NCBI GenBank assembly: GCA_018673175.1
Contig: JABHDF010000074.1
Coordinates: 1-43,546, forward strand
Source: Rhodobiaceae bacterium
GTDB lineage: Bacteria; Pseudomonadota; Alphaproteobacteria; RS24
Direction: 5' to 3'
Length of the DNA: 43,546 nt
Made by a program: the position numbers and the translations under genes. Positions 33,014 through 41,456 of this stretch are shown here, piece after piece. Under the pieces are notes generated by a model. It did not search any database, was not told where the DNA came from, and saw only the letters and a program-made list of their open reading frames with translations. How positions within the stretch are numbered: position 1 is the first letter of the stretch; every line of letters begins with the position of its first letter.

Positions 33014-33928
33014 TTAGGGAAGGGGCACGCCTTCAGCAGCTTCTATCAGGGCGTATATGTCGCTGCGTGTCAACGTAAGCTGGGTGGCTTTTTGCGCCGC
33101 TTTCATCCGCGCCACCGATTGCGAGCCGAGTAGGGCCACAGGTCGGGCGGGATGCGCCAAAACAAATGCCAAAGCAATGCCCGCGCGGTCGGTGGCCTCG
33201 CGCTCGGCCAATTTGTCGAGTATTCGGCTGAGGGCTGGCGATACATCGGAGCCTAGCAGCGCACCACCGCCGAGCGGTGACCATGCCAAAAACGCTGTGT
33301 CTTGGCGCATGCAATCGTCCAATGTGCCATCGCGCAATGGGTCTAAATGGCTTAGCGAATATTCCGACTGCAAGCTAACCAGTGGCGCTTTAAGGAACTG
33401 GCGCAAGGCATCGGTCTGCGCGCGGGTATAATTTGACACGCCCACCATGCCGATTTTGCCGGCCTGCACCAAGCCATCGAGCGCGGCGGCGGTCTCTTGC
33501 GGGTGGGTAAACATATCGGGGCGGTGAATTTGATAAAGGTCGATATGCCCACTTTGCAAGCGCGCCAAAGAGGCGTCGACCGCGGCGCTTAAATAGGCTG
33601 CATTGGCGACATAAGGCACGCCGGGGATAATGCTGCCCTTGCTGGCCAGCACCATGGAGTGGCGCAAATTAGGCGTTGCGGCCAGCACTTTGCCGAGCAA
33701 GGTCTCGCTCTCGCCAAAGGCCTTGCCGCCCCAATCGAGGCCATAAACATCGGCGTTATCGATCAGCGTCATGCCGCACTCGAGCGCTGCCTCAATGCGG
33801 CGGGTGGCCTCGGCCACATCATCGCCCACCAAACGCCAACAGCCAAAGCCCAAAGTGCCCACACGCGTGTCGCCCAAAAGGCGCGGAGTGCCATCGACTA
33901 AGTTTTCGTCTGCACCGATTGTGTTCAT
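33014..33928 (-). CDS. Aldo/keto reductase
   Basis: A 304-residue AKR barrel of the YdhF-like group. The catalytic tetrad is D57, Y62, K97 and H135 (NADVYG, ASKGS, QIHRPD), and the NADP-binding end LLGSQSVARMK is present. It reduces an aldehyde or ketone, most likely on a sugar, with NADPH. Its start overlaps the Gfo/Idh stop as ATGA (33925-33928). The SsuD-like gene follows after 13 bases. In oxygenolytic sulfoquinovose breakdown an AKR reduces 6-dehydroglucose to glucose, which would suit this position. Confidence 0.92.
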   Translation of the reverse strand: MNTIGADENLVDGTPRLLGDTRVGTLGFGCWRLVGDDVAEATRRIEAALECGMTLIDNADVYGLDWGGKAFGESETLLGKVLAATPNLRHSMVLASKGSIIPGVPYVANAAYLSAAVDASLARLQSGHIDLYQIHRPDMFTHPQETAAALDGLVQAGKIGMVGVSNYTRAQTDALRQFLKAPLVSLQSEYSLSHLDPLRDGTLDDCMRQDTAFLAWSPLGGGALLGSDVSPALSRILDKLAEREATDRAGIALAFVLAHPARPVALLGSQSVARMKAAQKATQLTLTRSDIYALIEAAEGVPLP

Positions 33929-34989
33929 AGTCCTAGCTCCGTCATGTCTACGCGGCGTTTTTCGCGTGCCGCCATTTGCGCAGCCACGCCCATGGCCACG
34001 GCGCGATGGCCGTCCTCGGCAGTGACCACAACGTCTGCTTCGCCTCGAACGGAGGCCAAAAAGGCCATGTTCTGATGGTAGGTGGCGCCGGAGTGATAGC
34101 CCGCGTTTAAAATTTCTTCTGGCACGTGAATGTCTGTTTTATCCACTGCCCATGTGTCTCGGTGCCCATGGGTCACAATGTTTTGCGGCAACAGGCATTC
34201 GACTTTGGCTTTGTCGCCCATGGCGGCCAGCTCTTCGGAGTGGCGCGAGCCTTCGGCGAACATACAAAGGTCGAGCATCGCGCGGGCGCCATTTTCAAAG
34301 TCAAAGATGACATAGCCATTGTCCCAAATATCGGGCGTGGCGCCATCATAGATCTCGTTTAAATGGTTGACGTTCTGGCCCGCCGAGGCCATTACGCTCA
34401 CGGGTTCGCTGCCAATAATCAACCGCATCAGGTCAAAGAAATGACAACATTTCTCGACCAATGTGCCGCCCGTATTGGCGTTAAAGCGGTTCCAGTCGTC
34501 GACTTTGGGCAGAAACGGAAACCGATGTTCGCGGATCGATAGCATTTGCACGCCACCCACATCGCCGCGCTCGACGCGGGCAATCATCTCGGCCAAAGCG
34601 GGCTTAAAGCGATATTCCATGCCCACTTGAAAGGTCACTTTATCGCGCGCCACTTGCTGCATCACTTGCGCGGTGTCGGCCAAAGTGGTGCACAGCGGCT
34701 TCTCGCATAATATCGGTTTGCCGGTGCTAAGGGCTGCGCGCAAGACATCGATGTGATGAAAATTAGGTGTCGCAATCACCAGCGCATCGAGGCTGTCGTC
34801 GCTGAGCAGGGTTTCATAATCGTGGCTGGTGCGCGCGTCCGTGTCGCTCAGCTCCAGCGCTTTGGCCAGCATCGCGGCGTTGGTATCGGCAATGGCGCCG
34901 ATGCGGGCGCCGTCCAGCAAGTTAAAGTTTTGAATATGCTCGTGGCCCATCAGCCCAGCGCCGATGATGCCAATATTTAAATCGTTCAT
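33925..34989 (-). CDS. Gfo/Idh/MocA family protein (sugar dehydrogenase or NAD-dependent glycosidase)
   Basis: A 354-residue protein with an N-terminal Rossmann domain (GAGLMG at 10-15, EKPL at 96-99) and a C-terminal Gfo/Idh/MocA domain. The substrate region has K180 in VEKCCHFFDLM, with H183 and D186 in the usual catalytic arrangement. Most relatives oxidise polyols or sugars with NAD, but families such as GH109 and, more recently, GH188 (NAD-dependent sulfoquinovosidases) use the same fold to cleave glycosides. Which applies here cannot be told from motifs. It overlaps the AKR by ATGA and starts 3 bases after the hydroxylase gene. Confidence 0.88.
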   Translation of the reverse strand: MNDLNIGIIGAGLMGHEHIQNFNLLDGARIGAIADTNAAMLAKALELSDTDARTSHDYETLLSDDSLDALVIATPNFHHIDVLRAALSTGKPILCEKPLCTTLADTAQVMQQVARDKVTFQVGMEYRFKPALAEMIARVERGDVGGVQMLSIREHRFPFLPKVDDWNRFNANTGGTLVEKCCHFFDLMRLIIGSEPVSVMASAGQNVNHLNEIYDGATPDIWDNGYVIFDFENGARAMLDLCMFAEGSRHSEELAAMGDKAKVECLLPQNIVTHGHRDTWAVDKTDIHVPEEILNAGYHSGATYHQNMAFLASVRGEADVVVTAEDGHRAVAMGVAAQMAAREKRRVDMTELGL

Positions 34990-34992
34990 GCC

Positions 34993-35625
34993 TTACGCTC
35001 CATCAAAGCCGGATAGTTTTTTGGCGGTCGGGCTTTTGCCGACATCTTGGGTGGTTTTCCAAGTGCCCAGCAGCACATCGCCAAGCCCATTGGTGATACC
35101 CCAATTATAGTTTTCATTGTGAAAATGATGCCGCATATGCGCCTCGCGCAAAGCCAGCCCCCATTGGGTTATTGGCTTATAGCTTTGGGTGTGATGCGCC
35201 AAATGCGTCCATTCATAAACCAAGTAATAGGCTACGGAGGCCAGCAAAGGCACCCAAACGGCTTCCTGCGGCTGGCCGACCAGATAAATCATCAGCGCAT
35301 AGCTGGCATAAAGTTGGCCAAACATAATCACGATGGCGCTGGTGGGCGCAAATTGCAGGTCGCGGCGTTCGGGATACAGATGATGGCCGTGGTGTAGCCG
35401 AATTTGATAGTCGCGCCAAAATCCCGGCTTATCGGTAAGGTCGCGATGCAATGTGTATTTATGGGTCACCCATTCGAAAAATGGCGCGGAGACAAGAACC
35501 AAAACAGCCCAAGGCCAATAGAGCCAGAGCGCTTGGGCGGCCACAAAATACAGGCAGACACAAAAGGCGACAAACAGCATTTGAACGCTAAAGTGGGTTA
35601 CATAATTACGCAGGATGTCTCGCAT
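34993..35625 (-). CDS. Fatty acid hydroxylase/sterol desaturase superfamily membrane protein
   Basis: A 210-residue integral membrane di-iron enzyme with about four membrane helices. The histidine clusters are H55-x4-H60, H78-H79-x-H81-H82, H141-x2-H144-H145 and H163-x2-H166-H167, which fit the FA_hydroxylase family. It hydroxylates a lipid, sterol, carotenoid or fatty acid with O2. It is the first gene of the sugar/sulfonate operon and lies 3 bases ahead of the Gfo/Idh gene, so it is made together with carbohydrate enzymes, which is unusual. Divergent from it is the GH3 gene. Confidence 0.9.
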   Translation of the reverse strand: MRDILRNYVTHFSVQMLFVAFCVCLYFVAAQALWLYWPWAVLVLVSAPFFEWVTHKYTLHRDLTDKPGFWRDYQIRLHHGHHLYPERRDLQFAPTSAIVIMFGQLYASYALMIYLVGQPQEAVWVPLLASVAYYLVYEWTHLAHHTQSYKPITQWGLALREAHMRHHFHNENYNWGITNGLGDVLLGTWKTTQDVGKSPTAKKLSGFDGA

Positions 35626-35678
35626 CTAAGGTCTCCAAGGAGGGCAACAAGCGCCCCCAGTCCCGCACGATAGCGAGA

Positions 35679-35710
35679 CGAGGCTTTGCTTGTGTCTCTA
35701 ATAAGCCTCG
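35679..35710. promoter_or_regulatory. Inverted repeat in the divergent promoter of the glycosidase region
   Basis: CGAGGCTT (35679-35686) and AAGCCTCG (35703-35710) are perfect 8-base reverse complements, 16 bases apart, in the 136-base region between the hydroxylase and GH3 genes. Nested GAGAC/GTCTC arms also occur (35675-35679 and 35694-35698). Position and symmetry suit an operator that controls both directions, but no regulator is encoded here. Confidence 0.4.
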
Positions 35711-35720
35711 CATAAACTGG

Positions 35721-35754
35721 CCCCTAATGGATCGGTTTTCAAGTAATTTAGGGG
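35721..35754. repeat. Short inverted repeat before the GH3 start
   Basis: CCCCTAA (35721-35727) and TTAGGGG (35748-35754) are perfect 7-base reverse complements, 20 bases apart. The right arm contains the ribosome-binding purines ahead of ATG 35762, so the pairing could mask translation initiation in mRNA. This is tentative. Confidence 0.3.
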
Positions 35755-35761
35755 TAGCGGC

Positions 35762-38167
35762 ATGAAACAACCATGGCAGTTTTCAGACCAAGCAGAAACG
35801 CTCGTGGCACAAATGTCGATTGAAGCCAAAGCGTCGCTCATGTCTGGCTCTAGTTTTTGGGATTTGCAGCCGATCGAAGAATTTGGGCTCGGCAAAGTTA
35901 TGGTGTCGGATGGCCCGCATGGGCTTCGCAAGCAGGGCGCCAAGTCAGACCACATGGGGCTGAGCGCTGCCGTTCCCGCCACTTGTTTCCCCACAGCCGT
36001 GACGCTTGCCTCGAGCTGGGATCGCGCGCTGATAAGCGAGGTTGGCGCCGCCATTGGGCGCGAATGTATGGCTGAGAGCGTGTCGGTTTTGCTGGCGCCA
36101 GGGGTCAACATCAAACGTAGCCCCTTATGTGGCCGCAACTTTGAGTATTATTCTGAAGACCCTTTTCAGGCTGGCGAGATGGCCAGTGCCTTTGTCGGCG
36201 GTGTGCAATCGACGGGCGTGGGCACCAGTTTGAAACATTTTGCCGTCAACAACCAAGAAGCTCAGCGCATGGTGGTCGATACTTTGGTCGATGCGCGCAG
36301 TCTATTTGAAATCTATCTCCCAGCCTTTGAGGCCACGGTGAAACAGGTTCAGCCTTGGACTCTGATGTGCGCCTACAACCGCTTTAATGGCGTTTATTGC
36401 TCTGAGAACGAAACCTTGCTGACGGATATCTTGCGCGACCGTTGGGGCTTTAAAGGCTTGGTGGTGACCGATTGGGGCGCGGTGAACGACCGCGTGCGAG
36501 GCGTCGCGGCGGGGCTAGAGTTAGAAATGCCAAGCACGGGCGGCGTCAACGATCGCAAAGTGGCGGCGGCTGTGCACGAAGGCCAGCTCGACGCAGCGCA
36601 TCTCGATCGCGCGGCTATGCGCGTCACTGAGCTTATTCTGGCGGCGCAAAATAATGCCACGGCGGTAAAAGTAGATTTCAAAGCGCATCACACGCTGGCC
36701 CGAAAAGCGGCTGCCGAGGGCGCGGTATTGTTAAAAAACGAGGCTAATATGCTGCCGCTCTCGTCCAGCGATAGCGTCGCCTTAATTGGGGCTTTTGCTG
36801 AGACGCCGCGCTATCAAGGGGCGGGTAGCTCGCAAGTCAATGCCACGCAAATCGATACGCCTTTGGCGTTGTGGCGCGAAAAGCTAGGCGAAAAAAATGT
36901 CTCTTATGCGCAAGGTTTTGATGGCGAATTGGCGACCCAAGATACGGCGCTGATTGAGCAAGCCGTGGCTCAGGCCAAGCAAGCTAAAGTTGCGATTGTA
37001 ATGGCTGGCTTGCCGCCTTTGTTTGAAGCGGAAGGGTTTGACCGCGAGCATTTGCGCCAACCTGCCCAAATCGAAAGCCTCATCGAGGCGGTGGCGGCAG
37101 CCAACCCCAATACGGTGGTGGTCTTGTCGAATGGCGCGCCGATTGAAATGCCTTGGATGGAGGCCACGCCTGCGGTGTTGGAAATCTATTTGGCAGGTCA
37201 GGCCGGCGCCGGGGCCCTCCTTGACTTGCTTTATGGCGAGGTAAACCCGAGCGGGAAATTGGCCGAGACGTTTCCCTTGCATTTGGCAGACAGTCCGAGC
37301 CAACAAAATTTCGCGACGCATCCGCGCCAATTGGTTTATCGCGAGGGGCTAAATGTTGGCTATCGTCATTTTACCAGCCACGACGTGCCTGTGCTTTTTC
37401 CGTTTGGCCATGGCCTCAGCTATACCCAATTCACCTATAGCGAAGCGCAAGTTCGGGCGCCGTGGTCGCAAGACAGCGAGCAAATGAGCGTGTCGGTAAA
37501 AGTGACCAATTCGGGAACTCGAGCCGGTGCCGAAGTGGTGCAAGTCTATGTGCGCGATGAGGAAAGCACCGTGTATCGGCCAGACCGAGAGTTAAAGGCG
37601 TTTGAAAAAATCAGTCTGCAAGCAGGCGAAACCCAAGAATTGACGTTCACGCTAGAGCGGCGCGCCTTTGCTTATTTTGATGTGGATCTCGACGATTTCG
37701 ATATCGAGCCGGGCGCTTTTGATATTCTGTTTGCGGCCTCGGCCAATGACGTTCGCCAAACCCTGCAAGTCGATTTGCCCGCTGGATCGCAACGCAACTC
37801 CAAACCTTTGGCGGAGGCGCCCTATGTGGTGATGAGTGACGCGCAGCTCTCTGCCCTGGGCGTGCGCGTGCCAAAACCGGACCCGATTAAGCCCTATCAC
37901 GCCAATTCCACCTTGGCCGATATTCGCTATCATTGGCTTGGTAAACGCGTGGCGGCGGCCGCGATGGATATGGCCAGCGCCGCATTGGGGCAGGGCAAAG
38001 ACACGCCCGTGGCCGTTAAAATGCGCGAGGAAATGATTATGTCGATGCGCTTAATTACGGTCAGCAATATGTCGGCGGGTGCCTTGGCGGGCAAACGCTT
38101 CGAGCTATTATTGCTCGCGTTAAACAATCGTTGGCTGCGCTTATTGTGGCGCTTGCCCCGAGCTTAA
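35762..38167 (+). CDS. Glycoside hydrolase family 3, beta-glucosidase-like, cytoplasmic
   Basis: An 801-residue GH3 enzyme. The N-terminal barrel carries the nucleophile D237 in VVTDWGAVND; the second domain has the acid/base candidate E424 in EAEGFDREHL; a fibronectin III-like domain follows (AEVVQVYVRD, FEKISLQAGE), and the last ~100 residues form a further Met/Ala-rich region. There is no signal peptide, so it acts inside the cell on an imported glycoside, hydrolysing a beta-linked sugar (glucoside, xyloside or related). It is divergent from the sugar/sulfonate operon and probably shares its control region. Its stop overlaps the stop of the fusion gene. Confidence 0.93.
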   Translation: MKQPWQFSDQAETLVAQMSIEAKASLMSGSSFWDLQPIEEFGLGKVMVSDGPHGLRKQGAKSDHMGLSAAVPATCFPTAVTLASSWDRALISEVGAAIGRECMAESVSVLLAPGVNIKRSPLCGRNFEYYSEDPFQAGEMASAFVGGVQSTGVGTSLKHFAVNNQEAQRMVVDTLVDARSLFEIYLPAFEATVKQVQPWTLMCAYNRFNGVYCSENETLLTDILRDRWGFKGLVVTDWGAVNDRVRGVAAGLELEMPSTGGVNDRKVAAAVHEGQLDAAHLDRAAMRVTELILAAQNNATAVKVDFKAHHTLARKAAAEGAVLLKNEANMLPLSSSDSVALIGAFAETPRYQGAGSSQVNATQIDTPLALWREKLGEKNVSYAQGFDGELATQDTALIEQAVAQAKQAKVAIVMAGLPPLFEAEGFDREHLRQPAQIESLIEAVAAANPNTVVVLSNGAPIEMPWMEATPAVLEIYLAGQAGAGALLDLLYGEVNPSGKLAETFPLHLADSPSQQNFATHPRQLVYREGLNVGYRHFTSHDVPVLFPFGHGLSYTQFTYSEAQVRAPWSQDSEQMSVSVKVTNSGTRAGAEVVQVYVRDEESTVYRPDRELKAFEKISLQAGETQELTFTLERRAFAYFDVDLDDFDIEPGAFDILFAASANDVRQTLQVDLPAGSQRNSKPLAEAPYVVMSDAQLSALGVRVPKPDPIKPYHANSTLADIRYHWLGKRVAAAAMDMASAALGQGKDTPVAVKMREEMIMSMRLITVSNMSAGALAGKRFELLLLALNNRWLRLLWRLPRA

Positions 38168-40143
38168 TCGCGCAAATCTAACCACTGCACTTGTTCGGGC
38201 GTCAGCTGAATGTCGGCAGCGCGCAAGCTGTCTTGCAATTGCATGGGGCTGCGTGGGCCGATGATGGCAAAGCAGGCGAAGGGCTGGCGCAAGACATACG
38301 CCAAAGCGATTTGCAGCGCGCTGGCGCCCAGTTTTTCGGCCAGCTCAAAAGCGCGGCGGCGGCGTTCTAGATTGTCGGCCGAGCCCCAGACGCGGTTCAT
38401 TTCTTCATCGCTCGGGTCTGCGCCATGGCGTGTGGCGGCCAGGCCTGTGCCTTCCCAATCGAGGAAAAATCCACGCGCTTGGGCCGACCAGGGCAGCAGC
38501 GCCATATTATTTTTTGTGTGCCAGTCGCGGAAACTATCTGTGGAACTGGCCAAACATCCCGGCCAAACCGGGGTCTCCATGCGCGCGAGAGAGAAATTAT
38601 TCGACAACAGCGAGAACCCTTGCAGGCCATTGGCATCGGCATAAGCATTGGCTTCGTCGACGCGCTCTGCCGTCCAATTGGAGCCGCCGAATTGATGGAT
38701 GCGACCGGCCCGAACTTCGCGGTTGAGCACGTCTATCCATTCCGATACGGGCACATTGGGGTCGTCGCGGTGCAGGCAATAGAGGTCGAGATAATTGGTT
38801 TGCAAGCGCTCCAACGAAATATCCAATTGGCGCGATACCGCATCGGGCGAACAGTCGGGCGTATGGGCGCCTTTGGAGAGGACGACGAGGTCGTCGCGCA
38901 AACCACGCGCGGTCATCCATTCGCCGAGCAGGGCCTCGGAGCGGCCGTTGGAATAAATGAAAGCGGTGTCGAAACAAGTGCCACCGGCCTCCACGAACGC
39001 GTCCGCCATGGCGGCCATGGTGGGGGCGTCGATTTGATTGTCGGTGCCGAGTACCAGTTTGGAAACCGGCTTAGACAAGGTGCCCAAAGTGGCGGTTTCT
39101 AATTTGGCGTGGGCGCCAACGCGCACGGCGTGTCCGTGAAAGCCGACTTGGCCGAGCGTGTCGGCGGCATAAACCACGCCGCCCGCTTCGCGCCAACGGT
39201 CCATCCAATAGGCGGTGTTGATGCTAAAATCGGGCGGTACCAAATCAGAGCTTTTGGCATCGCGCGCCAGCAGCTCGCCCATGTGATCGGCCTCAATGGC
39301 ATAGAGCGGGCGTGGCTCGTCGCTGGTGTGAACGGTTTGTGCGCCTGCCGTATCGGTGATGGAAATATGATTGTTCTCGGGGCCAGGGTGCCACGGTTGA
39401 GTGATTTTGAGCGTGCCAGTCTCGCCTTCTACCGTTATGTGCCAGTCCAAATGGGTGTCGATGGCGCAGTGTAGATGCGCGTCAAAACCGTCATAGGCGA
39501 GGGTTGCTGTGGCCTCGGCATCGGCGCCGCTGGGGGCCAAGCGTGCCTCTCCCGTCAGCTGGTTCGGCTCGCCGAGGAAATATCGTGCCGCTGTGAGCGG
39601 ATAAATACCAATATCGAGAATGCCGCCGCCCGCGCGTTCTATGTCATAGAGGCGATGCTCGGGCGTGAAGGGGAAAGCAAAGCCAAACGATGAGCTAAAA
39701 CCGGTAATGGCCCCAATGGCGCCGTCATCGATGAGCTGTTTGGCCAAATGCATACGCGGATGCATGAGATACATGAGCGCTTCCACCAAGAGCGTGTCGG
39801 TGCGCGCTGCTTCGCCATAAATATTCAAAACCTCGCCTTGGTTGAGCCCAAGCGGCTTCTCGCAGAGCACAGCTTTGCCGGCGGCCAGCGCCTTATGGCT
39901 CCATGCCACATGGCTGTCGTGGGGGGTGGCAATGTAGACGGCGTCAATGTCGGGGCGCGCGAGGAGCGCGTCATAATCAGATGGCGTGCCGCCATGGGTG
40001 TCGCAAAAAGCGCGCGCTTTGTCCGCGTCGCGGCTGGCGACACCAGCTAAAACGCCGGTATGGCTATGCGCTAAATCAGTTGCAAATTGGGCAGCAATAC
40101 TGCCTGTGGCAAGAATGCCCCAGCGGGTTTTCGATGATGACAC
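38164..40143 (-). CDS. Fusion of Gfo/Idh/MocA dehydrogenase and aldo/keto reductase
   Basis: A 659-residue bimodular protein. Residues 1-~330 are a Gfo/Idh/MocA dehydrogenase (GTGSIAAQFA-like motif GILATGSIA at 9-17, EKPL, a dihydrodiol dehydrogenase-like EALMYLMHPRM, GGGILDIGIYPL). Residues ~370-659 are an aldo/keto reductase with the full tetrad D392, Y397, K424 and H458 (FDTAFIYSNG, LSKGAH, CLHRDD). The two modules could oxidise and reduce the same sugar or exchange NAD(P)H. The GTG start has AGGAG 6 bases upstream, 15 bases after the P450 stop, so it is in the P450 operon. It is convergent with GH3. The role is unknown. Confidence 0.9.
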   Translation of the reverse strand: MSSSKTRWGILATGSIAAQFATDLAHSHTGVLAGVASRDADKARAFCDTHGGTPSDYDALLARPDIDAVYIATPHDSHVAWSHKALAAGKAVLCEKPLGLNQGEVLNIYGEAARTDTLLVEALMYLMHPRMHLAKQLIDDGAIGAITGFSSSFGFAFPFTPEHRLYDIERAGGGILDIGIYPLTAARYFLGEPNQLTGEARLAPSGADAEATATLAYDGFDAHLHCAIDTHLDWHITVEGETGTLKITQPWHPGPENNHISITDTAGAQTVHTSDEPRPLYAIEADHMGELLARDAKSSDLVPPDFSINTAYWMDRWREAGGVVYAADTLGQVGFHGHAVRVGAHAKLETATLGTLSKPVSKLVLGTDNQIDAPTMAAMADAFVEAGGTCFDTAFIYSNGRSEALLGEWMTARGLRDDLVVLSKGAHTPDCSPDAVSRQLDISLERLQTNYLDLYCLHRDDPNVPVSEWIDVLNREVRAGRIHQFGGSNWTAERVDEANAYADANGLQGFSLLSNNFSLARMETPVWPGCLASSTDSFRDWHTKNNMALLPWSAQARGFFLDWEGTGLAATRHGADPSDEEMNRVWGSADNLERRRRAFELAEKLGASALQIALAYVLRQPFACFAIIGPRSPMQLQDSLRAADIQLTPEQVQWLDLRD

Positions 40144-40158
40144 AGGTAACTCCTTCGA

Positions 40159-41406
40159 TTAACGACGAGTTACTTTTACAATCATTTCTGAATAGCCGTT
40201 AACAAAATGTGAGCTGACGCGAACCGGATCTTTAACAATTTCAATTTTCTCAAATTTCTCGAGAATTTGTTGCCAAAGAATGCGCAGCTGAAGCTCTGCC
40301 ACACGCAGTCCCATGCAGCGGTGAATGCCAAACCCGAAAGACAAATGGCTTTTGCCGTTGGGTCGGTCAAATTTCACTTCGCGGGGGTTCTCAAAAACGC
40401 TCTCATCGTGGTTGCCAGAATAATACCACATGACGACTTTATCGCCTTTTTTGATGGTTTTTCCGTGCATTTCTAAGTCTTCCAAAGCGGTGCGGCGCAT
40501 ATGCGACAGTGGGGTTTGCCAACGGATGACTTCAGCCACCATATTGTCAATCAGCGCTGGGTCTTCGCGCAATTTGGCGAATTCGTCTGGAAATTGATTG
40601 AGTGCATTAATGCTGGCCGACATGGAATTACGGGTGGTGTCATTGCCGCCAACAATCAGCAGAAGCAAATTACCGAGGAAATTCATCGGATCCATATCTT
40701 TGGTATTGGGGTCGCGAGCCAGCATCGAAACAAGGTCGAAGTTTGGCGCGCCATTGGCCCGTTTTTCGCGCAATTTGGTGAAATATTCGAGACACTCCAT
40801 CAAGCCTTCCACGCGCTTTTCATGGCCTGGGAAATGGTCTGAGCCTTCGGTGGACGTGGTGATGTCCGACCAATAGGTCAGCAGGTGGCGGTCTTCGAAC
40901 GGAAAGTCGAAAAGCGTCGCTAGCATTTGTGTCGTCAGTTCGATGGAAACGGTATCGACCCAGTTAAATTCTTCGCCTTCTGGCAGGCTGTCGAGAATAT
41001 CGCTTGTGCGCTGGGTGATGGTTTCTTTGAAACTATCGAGTGCGGGAGGCGAAGCAATCGGCTGCACGGACTTACGGACCGGCGCATGATGGGGTTGGTC
41101 TTTGGTAATGAACGCCGAGATTTCGACGCCTTCCACGGGCGGGCGCACAATGCTGTCATCAATTTGAATGCCGCCGAATTGGTCAGAAGAGGAAAACCGC
41201 TTGTGGTCTGTGTCCACGGCAACGCAATCTTCATAACGGGTAATCGACCACATGGGGCCAAAGGTTGGGTCTTCGGAATAATGCACGGGGTCGTTTTCGC
41301 GCAAACGTTTGAACAGCTCTAAGACGTTTTCATCGGTATATAGCTCTGGACGAGCTGGATTGATTTCGTCGAGCGGAATTTCATCTATTTTGATAGCTTG
41401 GCTCAT
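40159..41406 (-). CDS. Cytochrome P450, CYP153-like
   Basis: A 415-residue P450. The I-helix motif GGNDTTRNS is at residues 253-261, the E-x-x-R is EVIR, and the heme-binding FGFGIHRCMG has the axial C364. Several blocks (ELTTQMLATLFDFPFEDRH, SFGFGIHRCMG) are close to CYP153 alkane hydroxylases, which oxidise the terminal carbon of alkanes or fatty acids. The family match is strong by eye but not proven. Class I P450s need a ferredoxin and a ferredoxin reductase; none is in the window. GGGAGAG precedes ATG 41406. Confidence 0.92.
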   Translation of the reverse strand: MSQAIKIDEIPLDEINPARPELYTDENVLELFKRLRENDPVHYSEDPTFGPMWSITRYEDCVAVDTDHKRFSSSDQFGGIQIDDSIVRPPVEGVEISAFITKDQPHHAPVRKSVQPIASPPALDSFKETITQRTSDILDSLPEGEEFNWVDTVSIELTTQMLATLFDFPFEDRHLLTYWSDITTSTEGSDHFPGHEKRVEGLMECLEYFTKLREKRANGAPNFDLVSMLARDPNTKDMDPMNFLGNLLLLIVGGNDTTRNSMSASINALNQFPDEFAKLREDPALIDNMVAEVIRWQTPLSHMRRTALEDLEMHGKTIKKGDKVVMWYYSGNHDESVFENPREVKFDRPNGKSHLSFGFGIHRCMGLRVAELQLRILWQQILEKFEKIEIVKDPVRVSSHFVNGYSEMIVKVTRR

Positions 41407-41456
41407 GCGTCTCTCCCAATCTGCATAATCAAATCACGATAGAAGAGTGCCTAGCA

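Noticed and set aside
38164-40143. The possibility that the Gfo/Idh-AKR fusion is two genes with a missed stop or a sequencing error.
   Set aside because: The reading frame is open and well matched across the join, with an unbroken linker of about 40 residues, and both domains are complete. No internal ribosome site with a start is evident at the junction.
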